This document shows, in pieces, positions 33,833-42,042 of a DNA stretch of 64,000 nucleotides. The notes below the pieces were generated by a model. The model made no database searches, was not told the origin of the DNA, and saw only the letters and a list, made by a program, of their open reading frames with translations. This stretch comes from Agrobacterium larrymoorei (lineage in GTDB: Bacteria > Pseudomonadota > Alphaproteobacteria > Rhizobiales > Rhizobiaceae). Where the stretch lies: positions 2,306,001 to 2,370,000 of the forward strand of contig NZ_CP039691.1 in NCBI RefSeq assembly GCF_005145045.1. Reading direction: 5' to 3'. The position numbers were made by a program, and so were the translations under genes. Positions within the stretch are counted from its first letter, which is position 1; each line of letters starts with the position of its first letter.

Positions 33833-34258
33833 TTACTCAACGGAAACCGGGACTTCCGTGGAGGTGCGCAACGCGTGGGAGTAAGGGCAAACGATATGCG
33901 CCTTCTTCACCAGATCTTCTGCTGTGGCCTTTTCCAAGCCGGGGATGTTGACCTTCAGCGACACATCGATGCCGAAGCCGCCGCCATCTTCGCGCGGGCC
34001 AACGCCAACGCTTGCTGTCACAGTCGTATCATCAGGCAGCTTTACCTTTTCCTTGCCGGCAACGACGCGCAGGGCGCCGAGGAAGCAGGCGGAGTAGCCG
34101 GTTGCGAAAAGCTGTTCAGGGTTGGTGCCATGCGCGCCATTGCCGCCGAGTTCTTTCGGAACGGTCAGCGTTACGTCCAGTACGCCGTCTTCGGTCTTGG
34201 AATTGCCTTCGCGTCCGCCACCCGTTGCAGTTGCCTTGGTTGTGTAGAGAATTGGCAT
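33833..34258 (-). CDS. ohr: Organic hydroperoxide resistance protein
   Basis: A 141-residue peroxidase of the Ohr/OsmC family that reduces fatty-acid and other organic hydroperoxides with a dihydrolipoyl-type donor. The reactive Cys is in GYSACFLGAL (about residue 58) and the resolving Cys in HIVCPYSHA (about 124); the Arg of the active site is near KATATGGGREG. Divergent from ohrR across a region with two dyads. This is the well studied Agrobacterium/Xanthomonas arrangement. Confidence 0.96.
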   Translation of the reverse strand: MPILYTTKATATGGGREGNSKTEDGVLDVTLTVPKELGGNGAHGTNPEQLFATGYSACFLGALRVVAGKEKVKLPDDTTVTASVGVGPREDGGGFGIDVSLKVNIPGLEKATAEDLVKKAHIVCPYSHALRTSTEVPVSVE

Positions 34259-34297
34259 GTCAGTTACTCCCTTCGTTTGCGTTGACTATCATATATA

Positions 34298-34329
34298 GCA
34301 CAATTTGATTGTGCGCAATATAATTTTGC
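34298..34329. promoter_or_regulatory. OhrR operator region
   Basis: GCACAAT-TTG-ATTGTGC (34298-34314) is a perfect dyad; GCAA-N7-TTGC (34315-34329) follows directly as a second, weaker one. Two OhrR sites between ohr and ohrR are expected. Repression is lifted when OhrR is oxidised by organic peroxides. Confidence 0.8.
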
Positions 34330-34452
34330 ACATTGAGATGTTTTTCGTTTTCCGCTATTAATTCCAGAAGATTGCATCGCCTGTGCATGGCGCAGGAACC
34401 GAGTGACGGGATAAAATGTTCCCTCTCCAACTGCATTTTGGAGCCCACGAAG

Positions 34453-34914
34453 ATGGACGCCCCCACGATGGACGACAACACGATGGAAGGCCTTTTAAGG
34501 CTGGACCTGCAAATATGTTTCGCGCTCTACGGCGCATCCCACGCGTTCAACCGCGCATATAAGCCCCTCCTCGAACCGCTGGGCCTCACCTACCCGCAAT
34601 ATCTCGTCATGATGGCGCTGTGGGAAAAGGACACCGCCACAGTCAAGACGCTTGGCGAAATGCTGGGACTGGATTCCGGCACCCTCTCCCCCCTCCTCAA
34701 ACGACTGGAACAGGCAGGGCTCATAACCCGCAAACGCGGTACCGTGGACGAGCGGCAGGTGATGATTACACTGACGTCCGATGGGGCTGAGTTGAAGAAG
34801 AGGGCTGTGAATGTGATGCGCTCGATTGGGGAAGCGACGGGATGCAGCCTTGAGGAACTGGGGCAGATGCGGGATCGACTGAATACGCTTAGGGATAATT
34901 TGGTGAAGGTGTAA
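34453..34914 (+). CDS. ohrR: Peroxide-sensing MarR-type repressor
   Basis: A 153-residue regulator starting at MDAPTMDDNTME (34453); a longer frame upstream would run through the operator side and is not needed. The first-helix segment LRLDLQICFALY contains the redox Cys (residue 22), and the winged helix follows with YPQYLVMMALW, LGLDSGTLSPLLKRLEQ and KRGTVDERQV. Divergent from ohr, controls itself and ohr. GGAG is ten bases upstream, a slightly long spacing. Confidence 0.93.
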   Translation: MDAPTMDDNTMEGLLRLDLQICFALYGASHAFNRAYKPLLEPLGLTYPQYLVMMALWEKDTATVKTLGEMLGLDSGTLSPLLKRLEQAGLITRKRGTVDERQVMITLTSDGAELKKRAVNVMRSIGEATGCSLEELGQMRDRLNTLRDNLVKV

Positions 34915-35076
34915 GGATTGCGACTTTGATCGCCATTGGTCGAAGCGCTTATCCTCTCCAAATTTGCTCGCAAGACTCAAAATGTCTTGGCTAATTCTGA
35001 ACCTCTCAGCCTTGTCCAAACCGACCGGATGTAATACTTATTGGTACAGCCGGTTATTTGGCTAAGGGAGGCACAA

Positions 35077-35325
35077 ATGGCCCGGAACACCTCTATAACG
35101 CTCGGAGATCACTTCGCCAGCTTTATCAGGGACCAGGTGCAGACAGGTCGCTACGGCTCTACGAGTGACGTTGTCCGAGCAGGACTGCGGCTGCTGGAAG
35201 AGCATGAGGCCAAGGTGAAGTCCCTTCAAGACGCCCTGATCGCCGGGGAGCAGTCAGGGGAGCCACGAGCTTTCGACTTTGAGGCATTCAAGACTCGCAA
35301 GCGCGCAGAGTATGAGGGCCGATGA
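35077..35325 (+). CDS. parD: ParD-type antitoxin
   Basis: An 82-residue ribbon-helix-helix antitoxin. ATG at 35077 (MARNTSITLGDHF) has AAGGGAGG upstream. NTSITLGDHF is the DNA-binding strand, YGSTSDVVRAGLRLLEEHE the helices, and the acidic tail (DFEAFKTRKRAEYEGR) the toxin-binding part. Its stop overlaps the ParE start by four bases (ATGA). Possible promoter TTGTCC-N17-TACTTA ends about 40 bases upstream. Confidence 0.93.
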   Translation: MARNTSITLGDHFASFIRDQVQTGRYGSTSDVVRAGLRLLEEHEAKVKSLQDALIAGEQSGEPRAFDFEAFKTRKRAEYEGR

Positions 35326-35615
35326 AGGCCCTTGCTCTCTCGCCTGCGGCAGAAGCGGACCTTGACCACATTTGGGAACACAGCGCCACGAATTGGGGGC
35401 TGGATCAGGCCGACCGCTATACCGATGAAATCCGGGATGCCTGCCTTGATCTGGCCGCTGGCGTCAGGCATGGCCGCCCGGTCGATGTACGCTCCGGCTA
35501 TCTGAAATATAACACCGGCGCGCATATGATCTACTTCCGCGATCAAGGTGACAGGCTGGATATCGTTCGCATTTTGCATCAAAGACAGGACGTAATCTTT
35601 AACCTGCCCAAGTAG
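35322..35615 (+). CDS. parE: ParE-type toxin
   Basis: A 97-residue toxin of the RelE/ParE superfamily. LSPAAEADLDHIWEHSATNWG opens the fold, and DVRSGYLKYNTGAHMIYFRDQGDRLDIVRILHQRQD is the conserved C-terminal sheet with the R-I-L-H-x-R-x-D end. ParE members poison DNA gyrase, and the antitoxin shields them. Translationally coupled to parD. Confidence 0.93.
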   Translation: MKALALSPAAEADLDHIWEHSATNWGLDQADRYTDEIRDACLDLAAGVRHGRPVDVRSGYLKYNTGAHMIYFRDQGDRLDIVRILHQRQDVIFNLPK

Positions 35616-35668
35616 CTCGCGTAAAAATCAAGAATTGTGCGACACCGACTCACAAAGTCAGCGAATGA

Positions 35669-36007
35669 TTATGACTCAAATAGGCTATTCGCAGATTTCA
35701 CCATGCCGGGAATTAAAAAGAGATCGACTAGATACCAGCTCATTGCAGCGAAAAAGAAGACATCATCAATGAATGTTCCACGCAGCAAAAACGGTGATAA
35801 TAACGCTCCGATGCCTAAGCAGAGTTGAATTTTTGCGGAACGATAAAATCCGAGATAAAACCGGTGAAACCCAAATATTCCGCCTCCGCCCAGTAAAAGC
35901 AAGAGATACGCGACCCAGGTTATTTTACGATCAGGAAGCTTCGTCCGGTAACGCTCGTCGCCAGTATCGGAGGCCGCGCCGCGTGGAATTTTGGGGATGT
36001 TGACCAA
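35669..36007 (-). CDS. TM2-domain membrane protein
   Basis: A 112-residue protein read from a TTG start at 36007 (GGAG is nine to ten bases upstream, and no ATG is available). The TM2 domain has two helices, about residues 30-50 and 75-98, joined by the signature GGGGIFGFHRFYLGFYRSAKIQL, and ends MSWYLVDLFLIPGMV. Family role unclear, often near stress genes. The region is AT-richer than the neighbours. Confidence 0.8.
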   Translation of the reverse strand: MVNIPKIPRGAASDTGDERYRTKLPDRKITWVAYLLLLLGGGGIFGFHRFYLGFYRSAKIQLCLGIGALLSPFLLRGTFIDDVFFFAAMSWYLVDLFLIPGMVKSANSLFES

Positions 36008-36090
36008 TGATAAGCTCTCCAGGCATGTTTTAGCCGGAAGAATATCGCGTCAAAAAGAAAAATATCAACTAAAAATTGAATTTAAATGTA

Positions 36091-36125
36091 AAAGCCCAGG
36101 CAGTCTTCTCGTCTGCCTGGGCTTT
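36091..36125 (-). terminator. Terminator of the first L,D-transpeptidase gene
   Basis: AAAGCCCAGGCAG / CTGCCTGGGCTTT, 13-bp perfect stem with a nine-base loop, and on the minus strand TTT-ACATTTAAATT follows. Fourteen bases after the stop codon. Confidence 0.85.
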
Positions 36126-36138
36126 AGGTTAATAAGGC

Positions 36139-36876
36139 TTACTGCCAAACAACCACACGAGCCTTGTTCGGCACGCGATCGTAAAGGTCGATGATGTCCT
36201 GGTTCATCAGGCGCACGCAACCGGAGGAGACGGCTTTGCCGATGGAGTTCCATTCCGGCGAGCCGTGCAGGCGGTAGAGAGTGTCCTGGCCGTTCTGGAA
36301 GATGTAGAGGGCGCGGGCGCCTAGCGGGTTTTTCAGGCCCGGCTGCATGCCGCCGTTCTTGGAGGAGAACTTGACGAGTTCCGGCTGGCGGGCAACCATT
36401 TCGTCTGGCGGGGTCCACTTTGGCCACTTCTGACGCCACTGGATGACGCCCTCGCCCGACCATGCGAAGCCTTCGCGGCCAATGCCGACGCCGTAGCGCA
36501 TGGCGGAACCGCCCGGCTCGACCACGTAGAGGAAGCGCGAACGCGTATCGACAACCACCGTGCCGGGGCGTTCGCCCGTCGGGTCCACGACGCGCTGGCG
36601 ATAAAAGCGGCGGTCGATTTTCTGGTAGGGAACCGCCGGGATGACGAAGCCGCCATCTTCGACCGTGCCATACATGACAGCCAGTTCGGCATCTGAAATG
36701 CCGCCTGCGAACATGGAGCGGACATCGCCCGCAAAGTTGCTTGCAAGGCTGCCCGGCTGAACGCTGTTATAAGGCCGGACGCCGGAAGAAGCGCAGCCCG
36801 CCAAAAGCGATGCAGAGGAGAGGCCAAGAAGGGAAAGGAAAGTACGTCTGGAAAGATCTGTGTCGGTGCTCATCAT
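36139..36876 (-). CDS. L,D-transpeptidase lipoprotein (YkuD)
   Basis: A 245-residue periplasmic enzyme. The N-terminus has the twin Arg at 10-11 (LSRRTFLSLLGL) and a lipobox LLAGC with Cys28, so it could be a Tat-exported lipoprotein. The YkuD domain (about 110-245) ends with HGSPEWNSIGKAVSSGCVRL, giving the catalytic His and Cys. It makes 3-3 peptidoglycan cross-links or attaches proteins. It shares most of its catalytic half with the protein encoded at 37074, from which it probably arose by duplication. Confidence 0.92.
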   Translation of the reverse strand: MMSTDTDLSRRTFLSLLGLSSASLLAGCASSGVRPYNSVQPGSLASNFAGDVRSMFAGGISDAELAVMYGTVEDGGFVIPAVPYQKIDRRFYRQRVVDPTGERPGTVVVDTRSRFLYVVEPGGSAMRYGVGIGREGFAWSGEGVIQWRQKWPKWTPPDEMVARQPELVKFSSKNGGMQPGLKNPLGARALYIFQNGQDTLYRLHGSPEWNSIGKAVSSGCVRLMNQDIIDLYDRVPNKARVVVWQ

Positions 36877-37073
36877 AAGGCCGGTTTTCTCACATCGGAA
36901 GCGACTGGGGCGGGCTGCTTTGCGAAAGCTTGCAGAACCTGCCTTTCAATCTCGCTGTACGTCGTTTGTTCCACGAGTAGATCACGTATTGGTATAGTCG
37001 TTAAAACATACTGAATGCCAGTTGCAGCATTGCAACATTAGCATCCCCAAAACGCTTTCCCCGGCCTTAGTGA

Positions 37074-37958
37074 TCAGATAACCACAATGGGGGCGCCCTG
37101 CGGTACGCGTTCGTAAAGATCGATCACGTCCTGATTGAGCATGCGCACGCAGCCCGAAGACGTGGCTTTTCCGACGGACTGCCAGTCGGGCGTTCCGTGA
37201 ACGCGGTACAGCGTGTCTTTACCGTCCTTGAAAATGTAAAGAGCCCGCGCGCCGAGCGGGTTGTTAAGACCGGGAACCATGCCGCCATTGGCGGCGGAAA
37301 TCGAAGCCAGCTCCGGTTGTCGGGCCACCATCTCATCCGGCGGCGTCCAGCGTGGCCACTTGGCCTTCCATTGAATCTTGCCCTTGCCTGCCCATGCATA
37401 ACCCGCGCGACCAAGGCCGACACCGTAACGAACGGCCTTTCCGTCCGATTGAACCAGATAAAGGAAATGCTGCTTGGTATCGACGACGATGGTGCCGGGC
37501 GCTTCCGCCGTCTGGTAGCTTACTTCCTGGCGAAGATAGCGCGGGTCGATGCGGCTGTAAGGAATGGCGGGCAGAGTGTGACCATCATCCGAGACGACAT
37601 CATACATGGCGCGGTGCAGTGGATTGGAAACCGGCAGGCCGTAACCCACCGTGCGGTCCGTATAGGCTGGTGACAATGCCGGTGCAGGGCGTGCCGTTGT
37701 CGGCGGGCCGTAGAGCTGCTGGAATTGCGAGCGGAACAGATCCGGCGGGCGGCTGTTGATGGAGCCGGGCGTTGGCGGCAGCGGCGGGCGCGGAATGGAG
37801 CCGACATTATTATAATTGAAGACCGGAGCCGTTTCCTGCACGAAGACATCTGCATTCATGCGGCTGGTATCCGTCACGAAAAGGCAGCCGCTCAAAAGCG
37901 GTGACAGCGCCAGAATGCAGGCAAATCGGCGGAAAGTCTTCAAGGCAAAAAGTGTCAT
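37074..37958 (-). CDS. L,D-transpeptidase lipoprotein (YkuD), longer paralogue
   Basis: A 294-residue periplasmic enzyme with a Sec lipoprotein signal (lipobox LLSGC, Cys25), a Pro-rich linker (about 45-80) and the YkuD domain (about 150-294) with HGTPDWQSVGKATSSGCVRM. The region from YSRIDPRYLRQ to the end closely parallels the neighbour at 36139, including the unusual shared segment WTPPDEMVARQPEL. The pair differs in export signal and linker. Agrobacterium grows at one pole with unusually many L,D-transpeptidases, so two tandem members are not surprising. Confidence 0.92.
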   Translation of the reverse strand: MTLFALKTFRRFACILALSPLLSGCLFVTDTSRMNADVFVQETAPVFNYNNVGSIPRPPLPPTPGSINSRPPDLFRSQFQQLYGPPTTARPAPALSPAYTDRTVGYGLPVSNPLHRAMYDVVSDDGHTLPAIPYSRIDPRYLRQEVSYQTAEAPGTIVVDTKQHFLYLVQSDGKAVRYGVGLGRAGYAWAGKGKIQWKAKWPRWTPPDEMVARQPELASISAANGGMVPGLNNPLGARALYIFKDGKDTLYRVHGTPDWQSVGKATSSGCVRMLNQDVIDLYERVPQGAPIVVI

Positions 37959-38071
37959 CGGACCGCTTCATAGAGATATCAATGACGGCACAATGGCAAG
38001 CGCGGCTGGCGCGAGGCTGGATAATCGGTGCGTTTTGGAAAAGACAGCCGCAAAGGCGCGGCTGCTCGGCG

Positions 38072-39013
38072 TCAGGTAAATTCGTTGAAGAATTTGATAC
38101 TCTCGCCCACAGCGCCCGGAACTACGCCATTATGCGTGCCGGGAAGCAGCTCATGCGCGATTCTCGTGCCCGTGGCGCGTACGCGTTCCACAAGCAGGTG
38201 GTGATCCGCATCGAAAGGCCGTTCCTCCATGCCACGCAGCAAAAGCGTCGGGCATTTCAGGCTTGGGCCGAAGCAGACCGAGGAACGCATGATGAATTCC
38301 TGCGGGTTCGACTCATCGAAGCAGAGCTCATCAGTATAGCGGTTGAAATAGCGCCACGAATTCACGCCCGCCGAAATGGGTACCGCCGCACGGAACTGTC
38401 TCGTCATCGAGGCCAGCAGAGACAGCGTGCCGCCATTGGAGTGGCCCGCGACGAAGAAGCGATTCCTGTCTATGCCCGGCTGATTCTCCAGATAGGTGGC
38501 GGCGGCAAGCGCGTCGGAGGTTTCATCGTAAAAGCCGGAATAATTGCCCTTCTGTCCGTTTTCCCCACGGAAGGACGGCAGCATGACGACGAAGCCTGCA
38601 TCCCAATAGGGCTTCATCATGGCCCAATGGCCATCGCCAGTTGCGTTGCCGCCATGGAGGAACAGAACGGCGGGCCTCAGCTTCTTCTCGTCCGGCACAT
38701 ATTCGGAAAGCCACGCAACGAGTTCGATGGAGCCGTTCGGACCGCCCGGATAAGTGACGCGACGTGCGCCGGGAGGTGTGCCCAGAGGGCCGGATTTTTC
38801 AGGCGCTGAAATCTTCTTCAGCAGATGGGTGTGGAAGCGCAGGCGCGCCTTGGCATAATCCTCCCGCTCAAGCGGCAGGGTTGGCGGCAGGTCGATTTCC
38901 GAATGGGCGGCGACCGGCAGCATGGTGGCGAGACCGAGACCTACCGTGCCCGCAAGGAAGCTGCGGCGCGTGGGCTGGAGAAGATTTATGTCGGCGGAGC
39001 GCTTGTCAGTCAT
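38072..39013 (-). CDS. Exported alpha/beta hydrolase of the dienelactone/prolyl-oligopeptidase type
   Basis: A 313-residue protein starting at MTDKRSADINL. A Tat signal with TRRSFLAG (residues 15-22) and a hydrophobic core ends near AAHS. The hydrolase core has LFLHGGNATGDGH (oxyanion region), Ser nucleophile in VAGHSNGGTL, Asp in DADHHLL region and His in PGTHNGVV. Substrate unknown; periplasmic esterase or peptidase. It stands alone between the transpeptidase and ligase genes. Confidence 0.85.
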   Translation of the reverse strand: MTDKRSADINLLQPTRRSFLAGTVGLGLATMLPVAAHSEIDLPPTLPLEREDYAKARLRFHTHLLKKISAPEKSGPLGTPPGARRVTYPGGPNGSIELVAWLSEYVPDEKKLRPAVLFLHGGNATGDGHWAMMKPYWDAGFVVMLPSFRGENGQKGNYSGFYDETSDALAAATYLENQPGIDRNRFFVAGHSNGGTLSLLASMTRQFRAAVPISAGVNSWRYFNRYTDELCFDESNPQEFIMRSSVCFGPSLKCPTLLLRGMEERPFDADHHLLVERVRATGTRIAHELLPGTHNGVVPGAVGESIKFFNEFT

Positions 39014-39105
39014 TGACGAGATACCTGGATCAGCGTTGCACAATTGAATTTCAGCACTTGAAAATCATCTTGTCTACTCAATGTTTTGCGACTTCCCATA
39101 TATAT

Positions 39106-40728
39106 TCACGCTTCGCGCGCATCGATCATGCTCACCAGTGTGGACAGCCTGTCGGCTTCCGAGGGCAGCTTGTCCGCGCGCAGGCGGGCTATTCTTGGAA
39201 AGCGCATGGCCACGCCGGATTTATGGCGGGCGGAACGGTTTATGCCCTCAAAAGCCACTTCCAGAACGAAGCCGAATTGCGGCGTGGCGCGAACTGCCCT
39301 CACCGGACCGAAGCGCTCTACCGTGTTATCGCGCACGAACTTGTCCAGCACTTCAAGCTCCGCATCGGTAAAGCCGAAATAGGCCTTGCCCACTGGCACC
39401 AGCTGCTCGCCATCTTCCCCTTCCGACCAGACGCCGAAGGTGAAATCCGAATAATAGCTGGAACGTTTGCCGTGGCCGCGCTGGGCATACATCATCACCG
39501 CGTCGATATTGAAGGGATCGCGCTTCCACTTGAACCACGGCCCCTTGGCGCGGCCTGCCTGATAGATACTGTCCTTGCGCTTGATCATCACGCCTTCGAT
39601 AACCGGATCGGGCGGCGCCTTGCGCAGATCGTCCAGCTCCTGCCAGCTTGAGAAGGGCACGATGGGCGAAAGATCGAAACGATCATGCGGGGCTTTTTCG
39701 ATCAGCTCGGTCAGGCCTTTCCGCCGTTCCAGATAGGTCTTGGCGCGGATATCCTCATCGCCTTTGAACAGAAGATCATAGGCGCGGATGAAAGCGGGAT
39801 AATCCTCCATCATCCTGCCTGTCACTGTTTTGCGGTTCAGGCGCTGCTGCAAATCGGAGAAGGTTCGGGTCGAACTGTTGGAACGCGCCGTGCCGCCAAT
39901 CAGAAGCTCACCATCGATAACGCCATCGAAATTGGCGGCCTCAAGAATATCCGGGAATGCGCCGGAAATATCGTCGCCGGAACGGGAGTAGAGTTTGCGC
40001 GTATCGCCGGAGCGGGATAGCTGCACGCGGATGCCATCCCATTTCCACTCGGCAGCGAAATCCTGCGGATCGAGATTTTCCAGATCGTTATCGCCAACGG
40101 GCGTGGATAGCATGACAGAGTGGAAGATGGCGGGCGTGGCCAGAACCGGGCGGTCGGACTTGCCTTCCAGCCAGGCGAAAAGCGGCTCATAGGGCGGCGT
40201 TAGGCCATGCCACAACGTCTCAATCTCGGTGATATCCTTGCCTGCGAAATCCGCCAGAGCCTGCCGCGCCAGCCGCGCCGAAACGCCGATGCGCAGGCCG
40301 CCGGTGACGAGTTTGAGGAAGGCGAAGCGTGATGAGGTATCGAGCCGGTTCATCAGATCGCGAACGGCGGCGCGGACTTCGGTTTTGCCCAGCGCATTGA
40401 TCTGGTGCACGACTTCGCCGAGGCCCGGATCATCCGTTGGCTGATCGGCATTCTGGCTGGTATCCCAGACCAGCGAAATCGTCTCGGCCAGATCGCCCAC
40501 ATAATCATAGGAATAGCGAAACAGCACCTCGTCCATACGCTCCAGAACGAGTTCGCGCAGCATGGCGGGCTTGACGCTTTTGAGGTCCAGCGTGCCTGCG
40601 ATGGCGGCGAGACCGTAGCCCCGGTCCGGATCAGGCGTGTCGCGGAAATAGTCCGTGAGGAGTTTGAGTTTGCCGTTGCGGGAGGGGGTTAGGACAAGGC
40701 GGTCCAGAAGGGTGGCGAAGGCTTTCAT
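39106..40728 (-). CDS. ATP-dependent DNA ligase
   Basis: A 540-residue ligase with N-terminal DNA-binding domain (1-190), adenylation domain and OB domain. The AMP-accepting Lys229 is in AEWKWDGIRVQL (motif I, K-x-D-G); later motifs include SRSGDDISGAFPDI, DGELLIGG and the OB-domain IVKRKDSIYQAGRAKGPW-like segment (VMIKRKDSIYQAG). This is the bacterial ligase type coded with a metallo-beta-lactamase exonuclease and often a Lhr-like helicase. Here only the exonuclease gene, 220 bases upstream, is present. Confidence 0.93.
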   Translation of the reverse strand: MKAFATLLDRLVLTPSRNGKLKLLTDYFRDTPDPDRGYGLAAIAGTLDLKSVKPAMLRELVLERMDEVLFRYSYDYVGDLAETISLVWDTSQNADQPTDDPGLGEVVHQINALGKTEVRAAVRDLMNRLDTSSRFAFLKLVTGGLRIGVSARLARQALADFAGKDITEIETLWHGLTPPYEPLFAWLEGKSDRPVLATPAIFHSVMLSTPVGDNDLENLDPQDFAAEWKWDGIRVQLSRSGDTRKLYSRSGDDISGAFPDILEAANFDGVIDGELLIGGTARSNSSTRTFSDLQQRLNRKTVTGRMMEDYPAFIRAYDLLFKGDEDIRAKTYLERRKGLTELIEKAPHDRFDLSPIVPFSSWQELDDLRKAPPDPVIEGVMIKRKDSIYQAGRAKGPWFKWKRDPFNIDAVMMYAQRGHGKRSSYYSDFTFGVWSEGEDGEQLVPVGKAYFGFTDAELEVLDKFVRDNTVERFGPVRAVRATPQFGFVLEVAFEGINRSARHKSGVAMRFPRIARLRADKLPSEADRLSTLVSMIDAREA

Positions 40729-40771
40729 GGGTGGGCCTCCGGGGAGACGGCAAGGTCAGTTGGTGGGGCTA

Positions 40772-40929
40772 TACCCTCCTCTGCCCTGCCGGGCATCTCC
40801 CCTACAAGGAGGGAGATTGGCAAGACGCGCCCGCATAACCCCAATCTCGACGTCTGATATGGGCGATAGATCGCTGCGATTCGATCTCCCCCCTTGTGGG
40901 GGAGATGTCCGGCAGGACAGAGGGGGGTA
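40772..40929. repeat. 158-bp palindromic element between ligase and exonuclease genes
   Basis: Inverted 46-bp arms (40772-40817 and 40884-40929) match at most positions; the arms start TACCCTCCTCTGCCC and end AAGGAGGGAGAT. A 66-base middle contains CGTCTGATATGGGCGATAGA. This type, with a CTGCCGGACATCTCCCC core, is a widely dispersed rhizobial intergenic repeat, MITE-like in plan. Confidence 0.85.
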
Positions 40930-40948
40930 AGCCACGAATGTCGCACCA

Positions 40949-41968
40949 TCAATCCCCCTCATCCTCATAACCCACCAAATGAAGCGGCCTAGCTGGAATG
41001 CCCTGCAATTCGCACCACCTCACCAATGCCTCCTCACGCCCATGCGTGACCCAAACCTGTGACGGTGCCACTTCCTTGATCGTTTCCAGCAGTTCCGGCC
41101 AGTCGCAGTGGTCTGAGATGACCAGCGGCAGTTCCACGCCGCCCTGTTTGGCGCGCTGGCGCACCATCATCCAGCCGGAGGCGAAGGCAATCAGTGGTTC
41201 GTTGAAGCGGCGCGCCCATTTTTCCTGAAATGCTGAAGGCGGGCCGACGACGATGGCGCCTTTGAACTGGGCTGAATTGCTTTTCTCCAGCGTTGCAGGG
41301 CGGATATCGCCAAGGTCGATGCCCTGTGAAACGTAGTAATCGCAGAGCTTCGCCAGCGCTCCATGGATATAGACCGGGCCGGAATAGCCGTTATCGCGCA
41401 GCAGCCGCAGCACGCGCTGCGCCTTGCCCAGCGAATATGCGCCAACCAGATGAGTGCGTTCGGGAAACTGCCTGATCGATGTCAGCAGCTTGGCGATTTC
41501 GCGGGAAGGCGCAGGGTGGTGAAAAACCGGAAGCCCGAATGTCGCTTCGGTGATGAAAACGTCGCAAGGCACGGGTTCGAAGGGCGCGCAGGTGGGATCG
41601 ACACCGCGCTTGTAATCCCCGGACGCAACGATGCGCGTCCCATCATATTCGATGGAAATCTGGGCGGAGCCGAGGACATGGCCTGCGGGGTGAAAGCCGA
41701 CCTTGACGCCGTTGACCTCGACAGTCTCGCCGAAATTGACGGCCTGCTCGCTCGTGGTGAAATCCTCACCATAGCGCAGGCGCATGATGTCCAGCGTCTG
41801 GCGGGTGGCGAGAACCCTCTCGTGCCCTGCCCTCGCATGGTCCGAATGGCCATGCGTTATCAGCGCCCGCGGCACCGGGCGGACCGGGTCCACATAGAAA
41901 TCACCAACAGGGCAATAGAGGCCCTTCGGCGTGGGATTGAGCAATTTCTCTGGCTTCATGGGCGACAT
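40949..41968 (-). CDS. Ligase-associated DNA exonuclease (metallo-beta-lactamase fold)
   Basis: A 339-residue nuclease. The metal motif is THGHSDHA (His39, His41, Asp43, His44), then HPAGHVLGSAQ and ASGDYKRG, and the beta-CASP part ends with VISDHCDWPELLETIKEVAP and VTHGRE. The family is the one named ligase-associated DNA exonuclease. It precedes the ligase gene on the same strand, with the palindromic repeat between. Probably a DNA repair pair that trims and seals ends. Confidence 0.93.
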   Translation of the reverse strand: MSPMKPEKLLNPTPKGLYCPVGDFYVDPVRPVPRALITHGHSDHARAGHERVLATRQTLDIMRLRYGEDFTTSEQAVNFGETVEVNGVKVGFHPAGHVLGSAQISIEYDGTRIVASGDYKRGVDPTCAPFEPVPCDVFITEATFGLPVFHHPAPSREIAKLLTSIRQFPERTHLVGAYSLGKAQRVLRLLRDNGYSGPVYIHGALAKLCDYYVSQGIDLGDIRPATLEKSNSAQFKGAIVVGPPSAFQEKWARRFNEPLIAFASGWMMVRQRAKQGGVELPLVISDHCDWPELLETIKEVAPSQVWVTHGREEALVRWCELQGIPARPLHLVGYEDEGD

Positions 41969-42042
41969 TTGCGTTTGAGCATCTGCATAAAACGCGCGCC
42001 GCCCCCGCGCGTTCCCTGCATCGTCCTAAAGCGTTTCAGGCA

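Noticed and set aside
34333..34452. Longer start for ohrR
   Set aside because: It would add 40 residues not found in OhrR and begins in the operator side region.
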